DNA of 50,890 nt, taken from Clostridium sp. Lineage in GTDB: Bacteria; Bacillota; Clostridia; Clostridiales; Clostridiaceae. Of the stretch, positions 35,707 to 44,753 are shown one piece after another. The stretch covers positions 1-50,890 of the forward strand of contig NZ_JAPFDR010000020.1 of assembly GCF_026168755.1 (NCBI RefSeq), read 5' to 3'. The position numbers were made by a program, and so were the translations under genes. Under the pieces are notes generated by a model that did not search any database, was not told the DNA's origin, and saw nothing but the letters and a program-made list of their open reading frames with translations. Position 1 is the first letter of the stretch, and each line of letters begins with the position of its first letter.

Positions 35707-36399
35707 ATGAAATATAAAGTTATATTATTTGATGCAGATGAAACATTATTTGATTTTAAAAAAGCTGAAAAAGAGGCCTTTAAAAATACTATGATAGAAT
35801 TTAACATTGAGTATGATGAAAACTATCACTTTAGTACTTATAAGGAAATAAATACAGCTATTTGGAAAGAGCTTGAAGATGGGCTTATTACTCAAGAAAA
35901 GCTAAAAACAGAAAGATTTAAAAGATTTATTCATAAATTAGATTTGAAATTTAATGAAAATGATTTTGCAAGTACTTATATAAAGCACTTAGCTAATGGT
36001 TCATTTTTATTTGATGGATCTATTGAACTTATAGAAGATTTAAGTTCTAAATATATACTTTCTATTGTTACTAATGGGCTTACAGCTGTTCAAGAAGGAA
36101 GACTTAAAAACTCTATAATAGCAAAGTATTTTAAAGATATAGTAATTTCAGAAAATATAGGTATAGCAAAACCTCACCCTGATATATTTGAACATGCTAT
36201 AAATAATCTTGGTGTTTTTAATAAAGATGAAATTCTTATGGTGGGAGATAGTTTAAGTTCTGATATAAAAGGTGGTATTAATTATAATATAGATACCTGC
36301 TGGTATAATCCAAATAAACTAGAAAATAAAACGGATTTAAAGCCTACTTATGAAGTTTCTAATTATACAGAACTAAGAAGTTTATTATTAGATAAATAA
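35707..36399 (+). CDS. HAD-superfamily phosphatase, YjjG-type
   Basis: A 230-residue HAD hydrolase of the YjjG/YfnB nucleotidase group, which dephosphorylates pyrimidine nucleoside monophosphates and can clear non-canonical ones. Motif I is FDADETLFDF, motif II IVTNG, motif III Lys in IAKPHPDIF and motif IV VGDSLSSDIKGG. An alpha-helical cap follows motif I (residues about 15-90). ATG at 35707 is fixed by AGGAG; earlier in-frame starts lie before it and lack a site. Monocistronic with its own terminator. Confidence 0.9.
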   Translation: MKYKVILFDADETLFDFKKAEKEAFKNTMIEFNIEYDENYHFSTYKEINTAIWKELEDGLITQEKLKTERFKRFIHKLDLKFNENDFASTYIKHLANGSFLFDGSIELIEDLSSKYILSIVTNGLTAVQEGRLKNSIIAKYFKDIVISENIGIAKPHPDIFEHAINNLGVFNKDEILMVGDSLSSDIKGGINYNIDTCWYNPNKLENKTDLKPTYEVSNYTELRSLLLDK

Positions 36400-36409
36400 A
36401 TTATACAAA

Positions 36410-36446
36410 AAAAGAAGCTATTCTCTATTTTGAAATAGCTTCTTTT
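36410..36446. terminator. Bidirectional terminator between HAD gene and hydF
   Basis: Thirteen-base perfect arms (36410-36422, 36434-36446) with A and T tracts on either side; located between two convergent genes. Confidence 0.8.
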
Positions 36447-36480
36447 ATTTAAAACCTTATGCTTTAATACTTTTTATAAA

Positions 36481-37668
36481 TTATTTAAAAATCTCAACTG
36501 ATCTATCTAATATTTTTGTAAAATAAGCTATAACCATTCCGTAATTAGTTATAGGCACATTTTTTTCTTTACATGCACTTATTTTATTTAGTACACTTTT
36601 TCTATTTACCATACAGGCACCACAGTGAATTATTAAATCATAGTCTTCAACATTTTCCTTGAAATCATAACCAACCATATATTCAATATTTAAATCTCCA
36701 CCTGCTATTTTTCTTAACATATTAGGTATCTTAACCCTACCTATATCCTCATGTGACACATTGTGTGAACAGCTTTCGCAAATTAATATTTTGTCATTAG
36801 GCTTTAAAGTATCAAGCTTCTTTGTTCCTTTTAAAAACTCATAAAACTCACCTTTTTGTCTAGCAAATAATATTGAAAAACTAGTAAGTTTTAAATCTTT
36901 AGGTATTATACTCTCAACTTCTTTAAAAGCTTGAGAATCAGTTATAACTAAATCTATATCCTTTAACTCTTCAATAGCTTCTTTAAGCTCAGTATCTCTT
37001 ACAACATAAGTCTTTATACCATGATCTAAACAATCTCTTATAACTTGTACTTGTGGAAGAATTATTCTTCCCTTTGGTGCCTCACTATCAATTGGAACTA
37101 CTAAAACTACTTTTGAACCATATTCTAATAAATCACCAACAATAGGCCTTTCCTCTTCACCATCTTCTAGATGTTTAATGATTTCACTTCTAAGATCATC
37201 AATTCCAACTTTATCCTTAGAAGATACAAGAACATATTCCTTAAAGTTTTTAACTAAGTTGTCTATTTCATCTTTACTTACAGTATCTACTTTATTTATG
37301 ACTACAATATGATTTACATTATACCTAGCTGCTTCTCTTTTCCAAGTTTTGTAAGTATCTAAATCAGCATTTCCTGCATCAACTACATATAAAGCAAGGT
37401 CTAATCTTTTTAAGAACTCATAACTTTTCTTAATTCTTATAGCTCCAAGCTCAGTTTTATCTTCAAGTCCTGCTGTATCAATTAATAAAACTGGACCAAA
37501 GGGAATAAGCTCCATAGCTTTTTGAACAGGATCAGTAGTAGTTCCTTCTACACCAGATACAAGTGATATATCTTGTCCCAAAATAGTGTTCATAAGAGAT
37601 GATTTCCCACTATTTGTATTACCATATATCCCTATATGTTTTCTATTTGCATTTGGAGTAGTATTCAT
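36481..37668 (-). CDS. hydF: [FeFe]-hydrogenase maturation GTPase HydF
   Basis: Scaffold protein on which the 2Fe subcluster is built before transfer to HydA. The N-terminal GTPase domain has GNTNSGKSS (residues 16-24), the DTAG switch (LLIDTAGLED) and NKVD. A dimerisation domain follows. The C-terminal cluster-binding part has the Cys/His set CSHNVSHEDIG and IIHCGACMVN, matching the HydF pattern CxHx(n)HCxxC. Length (395 aa) is normal. AGGAGG precedes the ATG, with the stop of hydG nine bases upstream of that ATG. It is the last gene of the hydA-E-G-F set. Confidence 0.96.
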   Translation of the reverse strand: MNTTPNANRKHIGIYGNTNSGKSSLMNTILGQDISLVSGVEGTTTDPVQKAMELIPFGPVLLIDTAGLEDKTELGAIRIKKSYEFLKRLDLALYVVDAGNADLDTYKTWKREAARYNVNHIVVINKVDTVSKDEIDNLVKNFKEYVLVSSKDKVGIDDLRSEIIKHLEDGEEERPIVGDLLEYGSKVVLVVPIDSEAPKGRIILPQVQVIRDCLDHGIKTYVVRDTELKEAIEELKDIDLVITDSQAFKEVESIIPKDLKLTSFSILFARQKGEFYEFLKGTKKLDTLKPNDKILICESCSHNVSHEDIGRVKIPNMLRKIAGGDLNIEYMVGYDFKENVEDYDLIIHCGACMVNRKSVLNKISACKEKNVPITNYGMVIAYFTKILDRSVEIFK

Positions 37669-37677
37669 ATTAACCTC

Positions 37678-39054
37678 CTATAAATAAAAATCTCTTTCAC
37701 CTTTTTTCATTTTTTCTAAATTTGCTTTAGTCATATTCTTTATATCTTCTCTTGGAATATTTTCAACTTCTGCATTTATTATTTCTTGAGCTTTATCATA
37801 TAACTCTTTATCTCCATAATCTAAAGTAAATTCAAGAAGAGTCATAATTGCATTAGGCTCACAAACATACTTTATATTTCCTGATTTTGCAAGAGCCATA
37901 AATCTATCTCCAGTTCTTCCTTTTCTATAACAAGCTGTACAGTAGCTTGGTATATATCCATCTTCTAGTAACTCTTTTAATATTTCTATTGGACTTCTTT
38001 CATCATTAGTTTTAAATTGTTTTACTTCGTTTCCTTCTTCCCTTTGTTTATATCCACCAACACCTGTAGATGAACCTGCAGATATTTGACTTACACCATA
38101 CTTAAGTAACTCTCTTCTCATTTCTGGCGTTTCTCTAGTTGAAAGTATAAGACCAGTAAAAGGTACTGCAATTCTTAATATTGCAACTACTTTCTTAAAC
38201 ATCTTATCATCTAATAAATGTGGATAGTTTTCAAGTGTAACCCCCTTAGCAGGTTGAAGTCTTGGAACTGATATAGTGTGGAATCCTACTCCATACTTTT
38301 CTTCTAAGTGAGCATTATGCATCATAAGAGCTAGTACTTCAAATCTAGGGTCAGCAAGCCCAAATAATACACCTGCTCCAACATCATCTATTCCAGCTTC
38401 CATAGCTCTATCAAAAGCAGTTAAATGGTATTCATAATCTCCTTTTAAAGATTTTGGATGCATCTTATTGTAAGAATCTTGATGATAGGTTTCTTGGAAT
38501 AATATATATGTACCTATTCCTTTTTCATTTAATTTTTTGTAATTTTCTACAGTAGTAGCAGCTATATTTACATTAACTCTTCTTATTTCTCCATTTGCAT
38601 TTTGAGTTTTATATATTGTATCTAAACATTCTAATGCATATTCTATAGGAGCATTTACCGGATCTTCACCAAGTTCTAGTGCCAATCTTTTGTGTCCCAT
38701 TTTCTCTAAAATTCTAACTTCTTCTGCAACTTCTTCCATAGTTAGTTTTCTTCTTTTAAAGTTATTATCTCTTTTATAACCACAATATACACAGTTATTT
38801 ACGCAGTAATCACTAACATAAAGAGGTGCAAACACTACTACTCTTTTTCCGTATATATCTTTTTTTATTTCCCCTGCTAATTGGTATATTTCCTCTAAAT
38901 CATTTTTATCTTCAGCCTGAAGTAATATAGCTATATCTTTATATGATAATCCATCTCTTTTTTTAGCTTTTTGTAAAACTTCTTTAATTTCTTCATTACT
39001 TGGATTTTTTGTTTCTTCTAATATCTTATATATAAAATCATGATTTATGAACAT
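37678..39054 (-). CDS. hydG: [FeFe]-hydrogenase maturase HydG (radical SAM tyrosine lyase)
   Basis: Radical SAM enzyme that splits tyrosine to p-cresol and dehydroglycine and supplies CO and CN ligands. The SAM cluster motif is C84, C88, C91 (CVNNCVYC). ALELGEDPVNAPIEY and the TIM-barrel core follow. The C-terminal auxiliary cluster motif CTACYRKGRTGDRFM distinguishes HydG from ThiH-type relatives. The full length of 458 residues is about 15 short of common homologues. AAGGAG precedes the ATG. It lies 90 bp downstream of hydE. Confidence 0.97.
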   Translation of the reverse strand: MFINHDFIYKILEETKNPSNEEIKEVLQKAKKRDGLSYKDIAILLQAEDKNDLEEIYQLAGEIKKDIYGKRVVVFAPLYVSDYCVNNCVYCGYKRDNNFKRRKLTMEEVAEEVRILEKMGHKRLALELGEDPVNAPIEYALECLDTIYKTQNANGEIRRVNVNIAATTVENYKKLNEKGIGTYILFQETYHQDSYNKMHPKSLKGDYEYHLTAFDRAMEAGIDDVGAGVLFGLADPRFEVLALMMHNAHLEEKYGVGFHTISVPRLQPAKGVTLENYPHLLDDKMFKKVVAILRIAVPFTGLILSTRETPEMRRELLKYGVSQISAGSSTGVGGYKQREEGNEVKQFKTNDERSPIEILKELLEDGYIPSYCTACYRKGRTGDRFMALAKSGNIKYVCEPNAIMTLLEFTLDYGDKELYDKAQEIINAEVENIPREDIKNMTKANLEKMKKGERDFYL

Positions 39055-39143
39055 AACTTTTCTCCTTTTATCTAAAATTCACTTTGTTCATATCGCCATT
39101 GTCTATTCAGTAAATTCTTATCACATAGCTCAAAATTTAAAAA

Positions 39144-40190
39144 CTATACAAAGTCTGGATTATCTCCTCTTGAAACAACTAATTCAAAACCAGCTTCCTT
39201 TAACTTTTCCTCTATAGTATTTCTATACTCTGCATCTTCATCTAATATAAATGCTTTATTATTATATAAAGAGTACTTTTTTCTAACTCCCATTGGTGAT
39301 AAGTTTGGCATTATAACATTTGCTCCAGCTCTTAGACCTTCATTTCTTCCATTACTATCAATACTTGCAAGTGCTGTAGTTGCAGGTAATAATACCTTTG
39401 GTAATAATAGTCTTGTTATCGCAAGTAAAATTATAGTCTTTTCTGTAGTACCTGCACTACATTCTCTAAGAGGTGTATCTTCATGAGGAATAAATGGACC
39501 TATCCCACACATTGCAGGTTCTAATTCTTTTACAAATCTTAAATCATTTACTAAATCTTCATTGGTTTGATTAGGTAATCCTACCATAAACCCTGCCCCT
39601 GCTTGGAATCCTATTTCCTTTAAATCCCTTAAGCAACGTCTTCTCTCTTCAAATGATTCAGTATTATGTATAGATTCATATAAACTCTTAGTTGCACTTT
39701 CATGCCTAAGTAAAAATCTATCTGCTCCAGCTTCATATAGCTTTTTATAAGAATCATAACTTCTTTCCCCAATAGATAAAGTTAGTGCATTGTTAGGTAG
39801 CTCTTTTTTAATAGCTTTTATAATTTCAACCATTTTTTCATCTGTGTAGAAAGCATCTTCTCCACCTTGTAAAACTATAGTCTTATACCCTAGCTCGTCT
39901 CCTCTTTTAGCACACTCTAATATATCATCTATATCTAATCTATATCTTTCGGCATTTTTATTACTTCTTCTAAGTCCACAGTATAAACAATCTTTTTTAC
40001 AGTAACTACTAACTTCTATTAGCCCTCTAACGAATACTGTATTCTTGAAATATTTATATCTTGTTTCATAAGCTTTTTCTATAAGAAATTTTTTACTATC
40101 ATCATCTATATTATCTAATAGATACAATAATTCTTCCCTTGATGCATCATTAGTATCATATAGCTTTTGTATTATAGCTTTAATATCCAC
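39144..40190 (-). CDS. hydE: [FeFe]-hydrogenase maturase HydE (radical SAM)
   Basis: Radical SAM enzyme that acts on the HydG-made iron synthon and contributes the dithiomethylamine bridge precursor. The SAM motif is C64, C68, C71 (CKKDCLYCGLRR); IVLQGGEDAFY is the SAM-binding segment, and FMVGLPNQTNEDL and PFIPHEDTPL are typical of HydE/BioB-like barrels. GTG at 40190 is chosen because the in-frame GTG at 40199 is part of the GAGGTG ribosome site. The C-terminal second cluster motif of some HydE proteins is not evident. It lies 178 bp downstream of hydA. Confidence 0.96.
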   Translation of the reverse strand: MDIKAIIQKLYDTNDASREELLYLLDNIDDDSKKFLIEKAYETRYKYFKNTVFVRGLIEVSSYCKKDCLYCGLRRSNKNAERYRLDIDDILECAKRGDELGYKTIVLQGGEDAFYTDEKMVEIIKAIKKELPNNALTLSIGERSYDSYKKLYEAGADRFLLRHESATKSLYESIHNTESFEERRRCLRDLKEIGFQAGAGFMVGLPNQTNEDLVNDLRFVKELEPAMCGIGPFIPHEDTPLRECSAGTTEKTIILLAITRLLLPKVLLPATTALASIDSNGRNEGLRAGANVIMPNLSPMGVRKKYSLYNNKAFILDEDAEYRNTIEEKLKEAGFELVVSRGDNPDFV

Positions 40191-40308
40191 TTTTATCACC
40201 TCTATATTTATATAATAAACTTAGATTTACATAAATATATCTCCAATATTTTTATGTAATTTACCATATTTAAAAATTATAAAACTCTTAATAGTTTATT
40301 ATAAATAG

Positions 40309-40340
40309 GCTGTCCTAAAACTATGTATATTTAAGACAGC
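40309..40340 (-). terminator. Hairpin between hydA and hydE
   Basis: GCTGTC...GACAGC with an extended TAAA/TTTA pairing (40309-40319, 40330-40340). The T tract on the minus strand is poor, so it may only reduce read-through, giving more hydA than maturase mRNA. Confidence 0.5.
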
Positions 40341-40368
40341 TTACTAAAAAAATATTATGTTCTAAAAA

Positions 40369-41775
40369 TTATATAATTTCATCTGAAGATATTTCTTCGT
40401 TGTTATCAAGACCTAGCATATGTTTTTTTGAATAATATGATGTATGTAAAAGTTCATGAGCTAAATGTGATAATGGTTCTTTATAAAACTCATTGTATAC
40501 TGCTATTATGTCTGGATTTTGGTAACTACATTTTATTTTTAACTTTTGATCTTTGTTGTATAGACCTTCTATACGGCTAAGTCTTATTTTATCGTTTATT
40601 ACTTTTGTAGTTTTAGGTTGACCTCCGCCACCTATGCAACCACCTTTACAAGCCATTACTTCAACAAAGTCATAATTAACTTCATTATTTTTTATCTTTT
40701 CAATTAATGTTCTTGCATGAGCAGTTCCTTGTACTACTGCTAATTTTAAATTAACATCTCCTATAGTTATAGATGCTTCTTTTACTCCATCTAATCCTCT
40801 TACTGGCTCAAAATTTAAAAGCTCTGTAGTTGGATCTTCACCTGTTATTGAATGATATGCAGTTCTAACAGCAGCCTCTGTAACACCGCCACTATTACCA
40901 AATATAACTCCAGCACCACTACCTAGACCTAACATATTATCAAACTTAGAACCTTCTAAATTATCAAAGTCTATTCCTTCTTCTTTAATCCATTTAGCTA
41001 GCTCTTTAGTAGTTATTATAATATCATTGTCTCTTAGACCTTCTATGTCATTAAATTTAGCTGAATCATTCATTTCTGGTCTATCTATTTCAAACTTTTT
41101 AGCCGTACATGGCGTTATTGTTACATTTACAATCTTACTTGGATCAATATTTGCTTTTTTAGCAAAATATGTTTTGATAGTAACTCCCTGCATAGAAATT
41201 GGACTTTTAGCAGTAGATAAGTTATTTAATAACTCAGGATAGAAAGTTTCTACAAATGTAACCCATCCTGGACAGCAACTTGTAAACTGAGGTATATTTT
41301 CATTCTTTTCAACTATTCTTTTTACAAGCTCATTTGCTTCTTCCATTATAGTCATATCAGCTCCAAAAGTAACGTCAAATACATAGTCTCCTCCTAGTTC
41401 TCTAAGAGCATGTACCATTTTATCTTCTACATATGAACCTGCATCCATTTTAAATTCTTCACCTAAAGCAACACGAACTGCTGGTGCTGTATTAAATATT
41501 ACTATTTTATCTTCATCTTTTATAGCTTCTTTTACTCTATCTATATCTTCTACTTGAGTTATAGCTCCTACTGGACATGCTTGAGCACATTGGGCACAGT
41601 TTATACATATTGCTATATCATTAGTTTTTTCTAAATCAAAAAAATTAGCAACTCCTATTTCTCTTTCACATACACGCTTACATAGACCACATTTTATACA
41701 TTTGTCATAGTCTATTTTTATAGCCTTGTTATCTGATTCTATTGGTACAACTTTCTCTGTAAATAAATGTTTCAT
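40369..41775 (-). CDS. hydA: [FeFe] hydrogenase, two-ferredoxin-cluster (M2) type
   Basis: A 468-residue hydrogenase that reduces protons with ferredoxin electrons to dispose of fermentative reductant. N-terminal Cys motifs for two [4Fe-4S] clusters are CIKCGLCKRVC and CINCAQCAQAC. The H-cluster domain has TSCCPGW (C167, C168), TPCTAKKFE (C223) and VMACKGGCIGGGGQP (C376, C380). The C-terminal small domain ends with SHLAHELLHTSYYSKK. No extra N-terminal [2Fe-2S] domain is present, so it is shorter than the CpI type. The residue before PC is Thr221, where CpI-type enzymes have Met. ATG at 41775 follows AAGGAG; the in-frame GTG at 41784 overlaps that site. Confidence 0.95.
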   Translation of the reverse strand: MKHLFTEKVVPIESDNKAIKIDYDKCIKCGLCKRVCEREIGVANFFDLEKTNDIAICINCAQCAQACPVGAITQVEDIDRVKEAIKDEDKIVIFNTAPAVRVALGEEFKMDAGSYVEDKMVHALRELGGDYVFDVTFGADMTIMEEANELVKRIVEKNENIPQFTSCCPGWVTFVETFYPELLNNLSTAKSPISMQGVTIKTYFAKKANIDPSKIVNVTITPCTAKKFEIDRPEMNDSAKFNDIEGLRDNDIIITTKELAKWIKEEGIDFDNLEGSKFDNMLGLGSGAGVIFGNSGGVTEAAVRTAYHSITGEDPTTELLNFEPVRGLDGVKEASITIGDVNLKLAVVQGTAHARTLIEKIKNNEVNYDFVEVMACKGGCIGGGGQPKTTKVINDKIRLSRIEGLYNKDQKLKIKCSYQNPDIIAVYNEFYKEPLSHLAHELLHTSYYSKKHMLGLDNNEEISSDEII

Positions 41776-41799
41776 TTTTAGCACTCCTTGTAAATAATA

Positions 41800-41840
41800 T
41801 TATAAAAAACATTATAATATTATTATAATATTTTTTATAA
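41800..41840. promoter_or_regulatory. 41-bp near-perfect palindrome upstream of hydA
   Basis: Arms 41800-41819 and 41821-41840 are complementary at 19 of 20 positions around a single base. Several TATAAT-like hexamers lie inside, so it overlaps the likely -10, 25 bp before the hydA start. There is no Rex-like TTGTTAA site in it. Operator, or a structured 5' UTR, are both possible. Confidence 0.6.
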
Positions 41841-41941
41841 AAATTTTAAACATGTTATTATTTGTAATTTTATGTATTATAAAGATTTAAAGGAAATAAT
41901 ATAACATTATTATTAATAAATCTGAATTAAATAAAATTAAA

Positions 41942-41977
41942 AACTAGCAGCTGTTACTTAATAACCGCTACTAGCTT
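41942..41977 (-). terminator. Terminator overlapping the end of the Nudix gene
   Basis: Imperfect stem ACTAG-AGC-GTTA / TAAC-GCT-CTAG with the Nudix stop inside; TTTTTAATTTT follows on the minus strand. Confidence 0.65.
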
Positions 41978-42343
41978 TTTAACTACTTCAATATCTGCCG
42001 GAACCCAGTTTTGTGCTGATAACTGTTCTAATGAAGCCCACTTTGCATCATTGTGAGCATTTAAGTTTAATGTTCCACCGCATATTTCACAAATAAAGCA
42101 ATGCATTATTAAGTGAAAATTAGTATAATCATATTCTACTGTAGTTAAATGGTTTAGATTATTAATATCTAATTCTAACTCTTCTTTTACTTCTCTTATT
42201 AATGACTCTTCTTGAGTTTCACCTGCTTCTATTTTTCCTCCTGGAAATTCCCACATATCAGCAAACTCACCATAGCTTCTTTTAGTGATAAATATTTTAT
42301 CATCCTTTTTTATTATTGCTGCAACAACTTCTATTGTCTTCAT
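41954..42343 (-). CDS. MutT-like Nudix hydrolase (8-oxo-dGTP diphosphatase type)
   Basis: A 129-residue Nudix protein. The box GGKIEAGETQEESLIREVKE ELELDI matches GX5EX7REUXEEXGU except that the last Gly is Leu/Glu-flanked. The N-terminus KTIEVVAAIIKKDDKIFITKR and WEFPGG are typical of MutT. It should hydrolyse oxidised purine nucleoside triphosphates, protecting replication. AAAGGT precedes the ATG. It is downstream of the 560-residue protein gene, 45 bp away, and may be cotranscribed with it. Confidence 0.9.
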   Translation of the reverse strand: MKTIEVVAAIIKKDDKIFITKRSYGEFADMWEFPGGKIEAGETQEESLIREVKEELELDINNLNHLTTVEYDYTNFHLIMHCFICEICGGTLNLNAHNDAKWASLEQLSAQNWVPADIEVVKKLVAVIK

Positions 42344-42388
42344 TGTTATTACCTTTCTACATTGCTAAATAACTTTACTTCTATATTT

Positions 42389-44071
42389 TTAAAATATATT
42401 CCAGTCATCTCCATATATATATTCATCAAAATAATCAAGATAGTTCTCTTTATTTTTTGAAATATTCTTAAAATCCTGTAATAATTTAGACTCTACAATC
42501 CCTTTATCAACTAAAAACTTTACATACTGACTTAATGATGTTATTTGATCTTTAACATTACTTCTACTTGTTGCAACCTTTGGAATAAACCAATCTAACA
42601 TAAACATATGAATTGAATCTTTTGTGATTCTGTTTAACTCATCTAAACTCTTCATATTAAGATAGTTACTTATATAAAACTCAACATTTTCACAATGCTT
42701 GTCAGCTGTTTTTTCTTTTAACTTTTTATTAATAAATAAATAATCATAAAAATCTACTAAATGTTTCACTATCTCTCTCGACATATGTTCACCAAATAAA
42801 TCTGCTATCATTTCATCATCTTGCCAATAGTCATCGTCTTCATCAAAATCAAAGTCCATAACATTAGATATCCCATTCATACCTTCTAACATACCTATAT
42901 ATTCTTCTAGTATATCTTCTTTATTTTCTATATAAAAATTAATACCATTATTCATAATGTCTATCGGAATATCTTTGAAACTATTTTCTCTATTTTTATT
43001 AATTGTCTTTTCTAAGATTTTCTCTCCAAATGCAGTAAGATTATGTGCAATTTGCAAACTAAATAAACCACTCAACGCATCTTCTTCTCTAATTAGAACA
43101 TTCATCACTTTATTAAATATTTCTATAAAAAAAGGTCCTTGATGTATAGGGTTTATAATTCCTAGGTAATATCCAAATATCATAGTAAAATTAATATCAA
43201 AAAATACTGAAAAGTCCTTAGTTGCCATTACATTTACAATATTATCTTGTGCTAAATCTTCTATTATCTCCACTGCCTCAATAGCTTCTTTATCAGTTCC
43301 TAATTTACTTATATCCTTAGTAATTTCTTCATAAAATCTAACTATTTCTTCTATATATTTATCATACTCATCATAAGAAACATCATTATTTAATAAATCT
43401 ACTGCTATGTTAGAATTTTTAATCTTACAGTTCTCCTCTAAGTTTTTATTTGATATTTCAATACTAGCTTCTATTATTTTATTTATTTTTTCTTCATTAC
43501 TTAGACTACTGTAATTACTATATAATTCACTAAGTTGATAACATTGGCACCCTATTGCCTTAACTTCCTTTATTATATTAAGCCTTAATGATAAATCTAA
43601 TAAATACTCTATATAATATCCACTTCTATAGCTTATTTCATTTATAAATTCTTCTCCACCATCTATAACAAAGCTATTATTTTCTCTTCTTATAATAGTT
43701 GGATCACAGTATTCTACTAACTTATCTAAATCTTTCATAACCGGATTTTCATCTTTAGAATAAATATTCCACTTAGTTTCAAAAGTAATATTATTAGACT
43801 CTATTATAATTTTAATATGTGGAGCAATTGAATAATCACCTTTTTTATAACTTTGTGCTATTCTATTGAATATGTAATATGGTGACATATATGTATCTTC
43901 TACAAGCGGTGAAAATAACCACTTTCTAAATATTGTATCTCTATAATTTATCATTGAAAATTCATCTATATCATCAGCTTTTTCAAAATTACTTTCAAAA
44001 TCTTTTTTGAATGATTTTAATAACATTTTTATTTGCTTATTTTTTTCTAATTTTTTTATTAATTCTTTCAT
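42389..44071 (-). CDS. 560-residue all-helical protein, unknown
   Basis: No family recognised. The protein is acidic and predicted mostly helical, with no signal or membrane segment. An acidic patch, MDFDFDEDDDYWQDDEMIAD, lies near residue 405. Residues about 440-515 (HCENVEFYISNYLNM, LNRITKDSIHMFMLDWFIPK, SLSQYVKFLVDKGI) resemble the four-helix core-binding domain of tyrosine recombinases, but no catalytic R-H-R-Y domain follows. It could be a solitary SAM-like DNA- or protein-binding module appended to a large helical region. AGGAGG precedes the ATG. Confidence 0.7.
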   Translation of the reverse strand: MKELIKKLEKNKQIKMLLKSFKKDFESNFEKADDIDEFSMINYRDTIFRKWLFSPLVEDTYMSPYYIFNRIAQSYKKGDYSIAPHIKIIIESNNITFETKWNIYSKDENPVMKDLDKLVEYCDPTIIRRENNSFVIDGGEEFINEISYRSGYYIEYLLDLSLRLNIIKEVKAIGCQCYQLSELYSNYSSLSNEEKINKIIEASIEISNKNLEENCKIKNSNIAVDLLNNDVSYDEYDKYIEEIVRFYEEITKDISKLGTDKEAIEAVEIIEDLAQDNIVNVMATKDFSVFFDINFTMIFGYYLGIINPIHQGPFFIEIFNKVMNVLIREEDALSGLFSLQIAHNLTAFGEKILEKTINKNRENSFKDIPIDIMNNGINFYIENKEDILEEYIGMLEGMNGISNVMDFDFDEDDDYWQDDEMIADLFGEHMSREIVKHLVDFYDYLFINKKLKEKTADKHCENVEFYISNYLNMKSLDELNRITKDSIHMFMLDWFIPKVATSRSNVKDQITSLSQYVKFLVDKGIVESKLLQDFKNISKNKENYLDYFDEYIYGDDWNIF

Positions 44072-44157
44072 AATTATTCCTCCTGATTTATTATTAATGG
44101 GATTTATTATAGACGAAATCCTTTTATTATTAAAGTATTATTTTAAATTATGTAGTC

Positions 44158-44282
44158 TCAGCCTTGAATTTTTTCAATTACTTCATCTCTTAATACTCCA
44201 TGTGTATCTAAAATAACTCCTAATCTCCACCTGTTTCTCCTTTTTTATTTAATAGCTTTTCAACTACTTCTAGCATTTTCAT
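44158..44282 (-). pseudogene. Small gene broken by a frameshift, unidentified
   Basis: The minus strand starts MKMLEVVEKLLNKKGETG and then hits a stop. A one-base shift restores RWRLGVILDTHGVLRDEVIE KIQG, which ends at a proper stop. The distance from start to second stop (125 bases) is one short of a whole number of codons, consistent with a single-base loss. Family unknown. Confidence 0.4.
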
Positions 44283-44288
44283 TTGTTC

Positions 44289-44696
44289 TTATCTTTCTGC
44301 ATTACCCATAACTTTAATATTAGTTTTATTTATCATAATATCTATTATTATTCCTATAATAATACCAATTGTATAACATACTAGATCACTCCATAAAAAT
44401 CCAAAGCCTAATATTAGTCCTCCTAAAGTTGTATTTCTTATAGCATCTATCCAAGGTGAATGATATAACTGACTTATTTCTATGCTATATGAGAAAATTA
44501 TTGCCCAGGAAATAATGAATATTGTCGATTTTTTATTAAATATAAATGCAATAATTAAAAATACCATAAGTGCCCATAATATATCTCCTGAATATAATTC
44601 TATTATTTTAGGTAAGCCACTTATTTTTCTTGATAATAATCCTAATATCATAACTATTATTGTTAATATTAAATATAATAATCTACTTCTTTTCAA
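44289..44696 (-). CDS. DUF2809 family membrane protein
   Basis: A 135-residue protein with four or five membrane helices. GLLSRKISGLPKIIELYSGD and ILWALMVFLIIAFIF, then SIEISQLYHSPWIDAIRNTT LGGLILGFGFLWSDL, match the DUF2809 pattern. The likely start is TTG at 44696, after GGGGAG; an in-frame TTG at 44711 lies before that site. The function of the family is unknown. It sits between a frameshifted gene and the helicase gene. Confidence 0.8.
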   Translation of the reverse strand: MKRSRLLYLILTIIVMILGLLSRKISGLPKIIELYSGDILWALMVFLIIAFIFNKKSTIFIISWAIIFSYSIEISQLYHSPWIDAIRNTTLGGLILGFGFLWSDLVCYTIGIIIGIIIDIMINKTNIKVMGNAER

Positions 44697-44753
44697 ACAA
44701 CCTCTCCCCAATACCCTTAAATTATTATTGATTAAATACTAAATTTCATCATT

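Noticed and set aside
41800..41840. Rex operator at hydA
   Set aside because: The palindrome lacks the TTGTTAA/TTAACAA arms of Rex sites; its arms are different A+T sequence and far longer.
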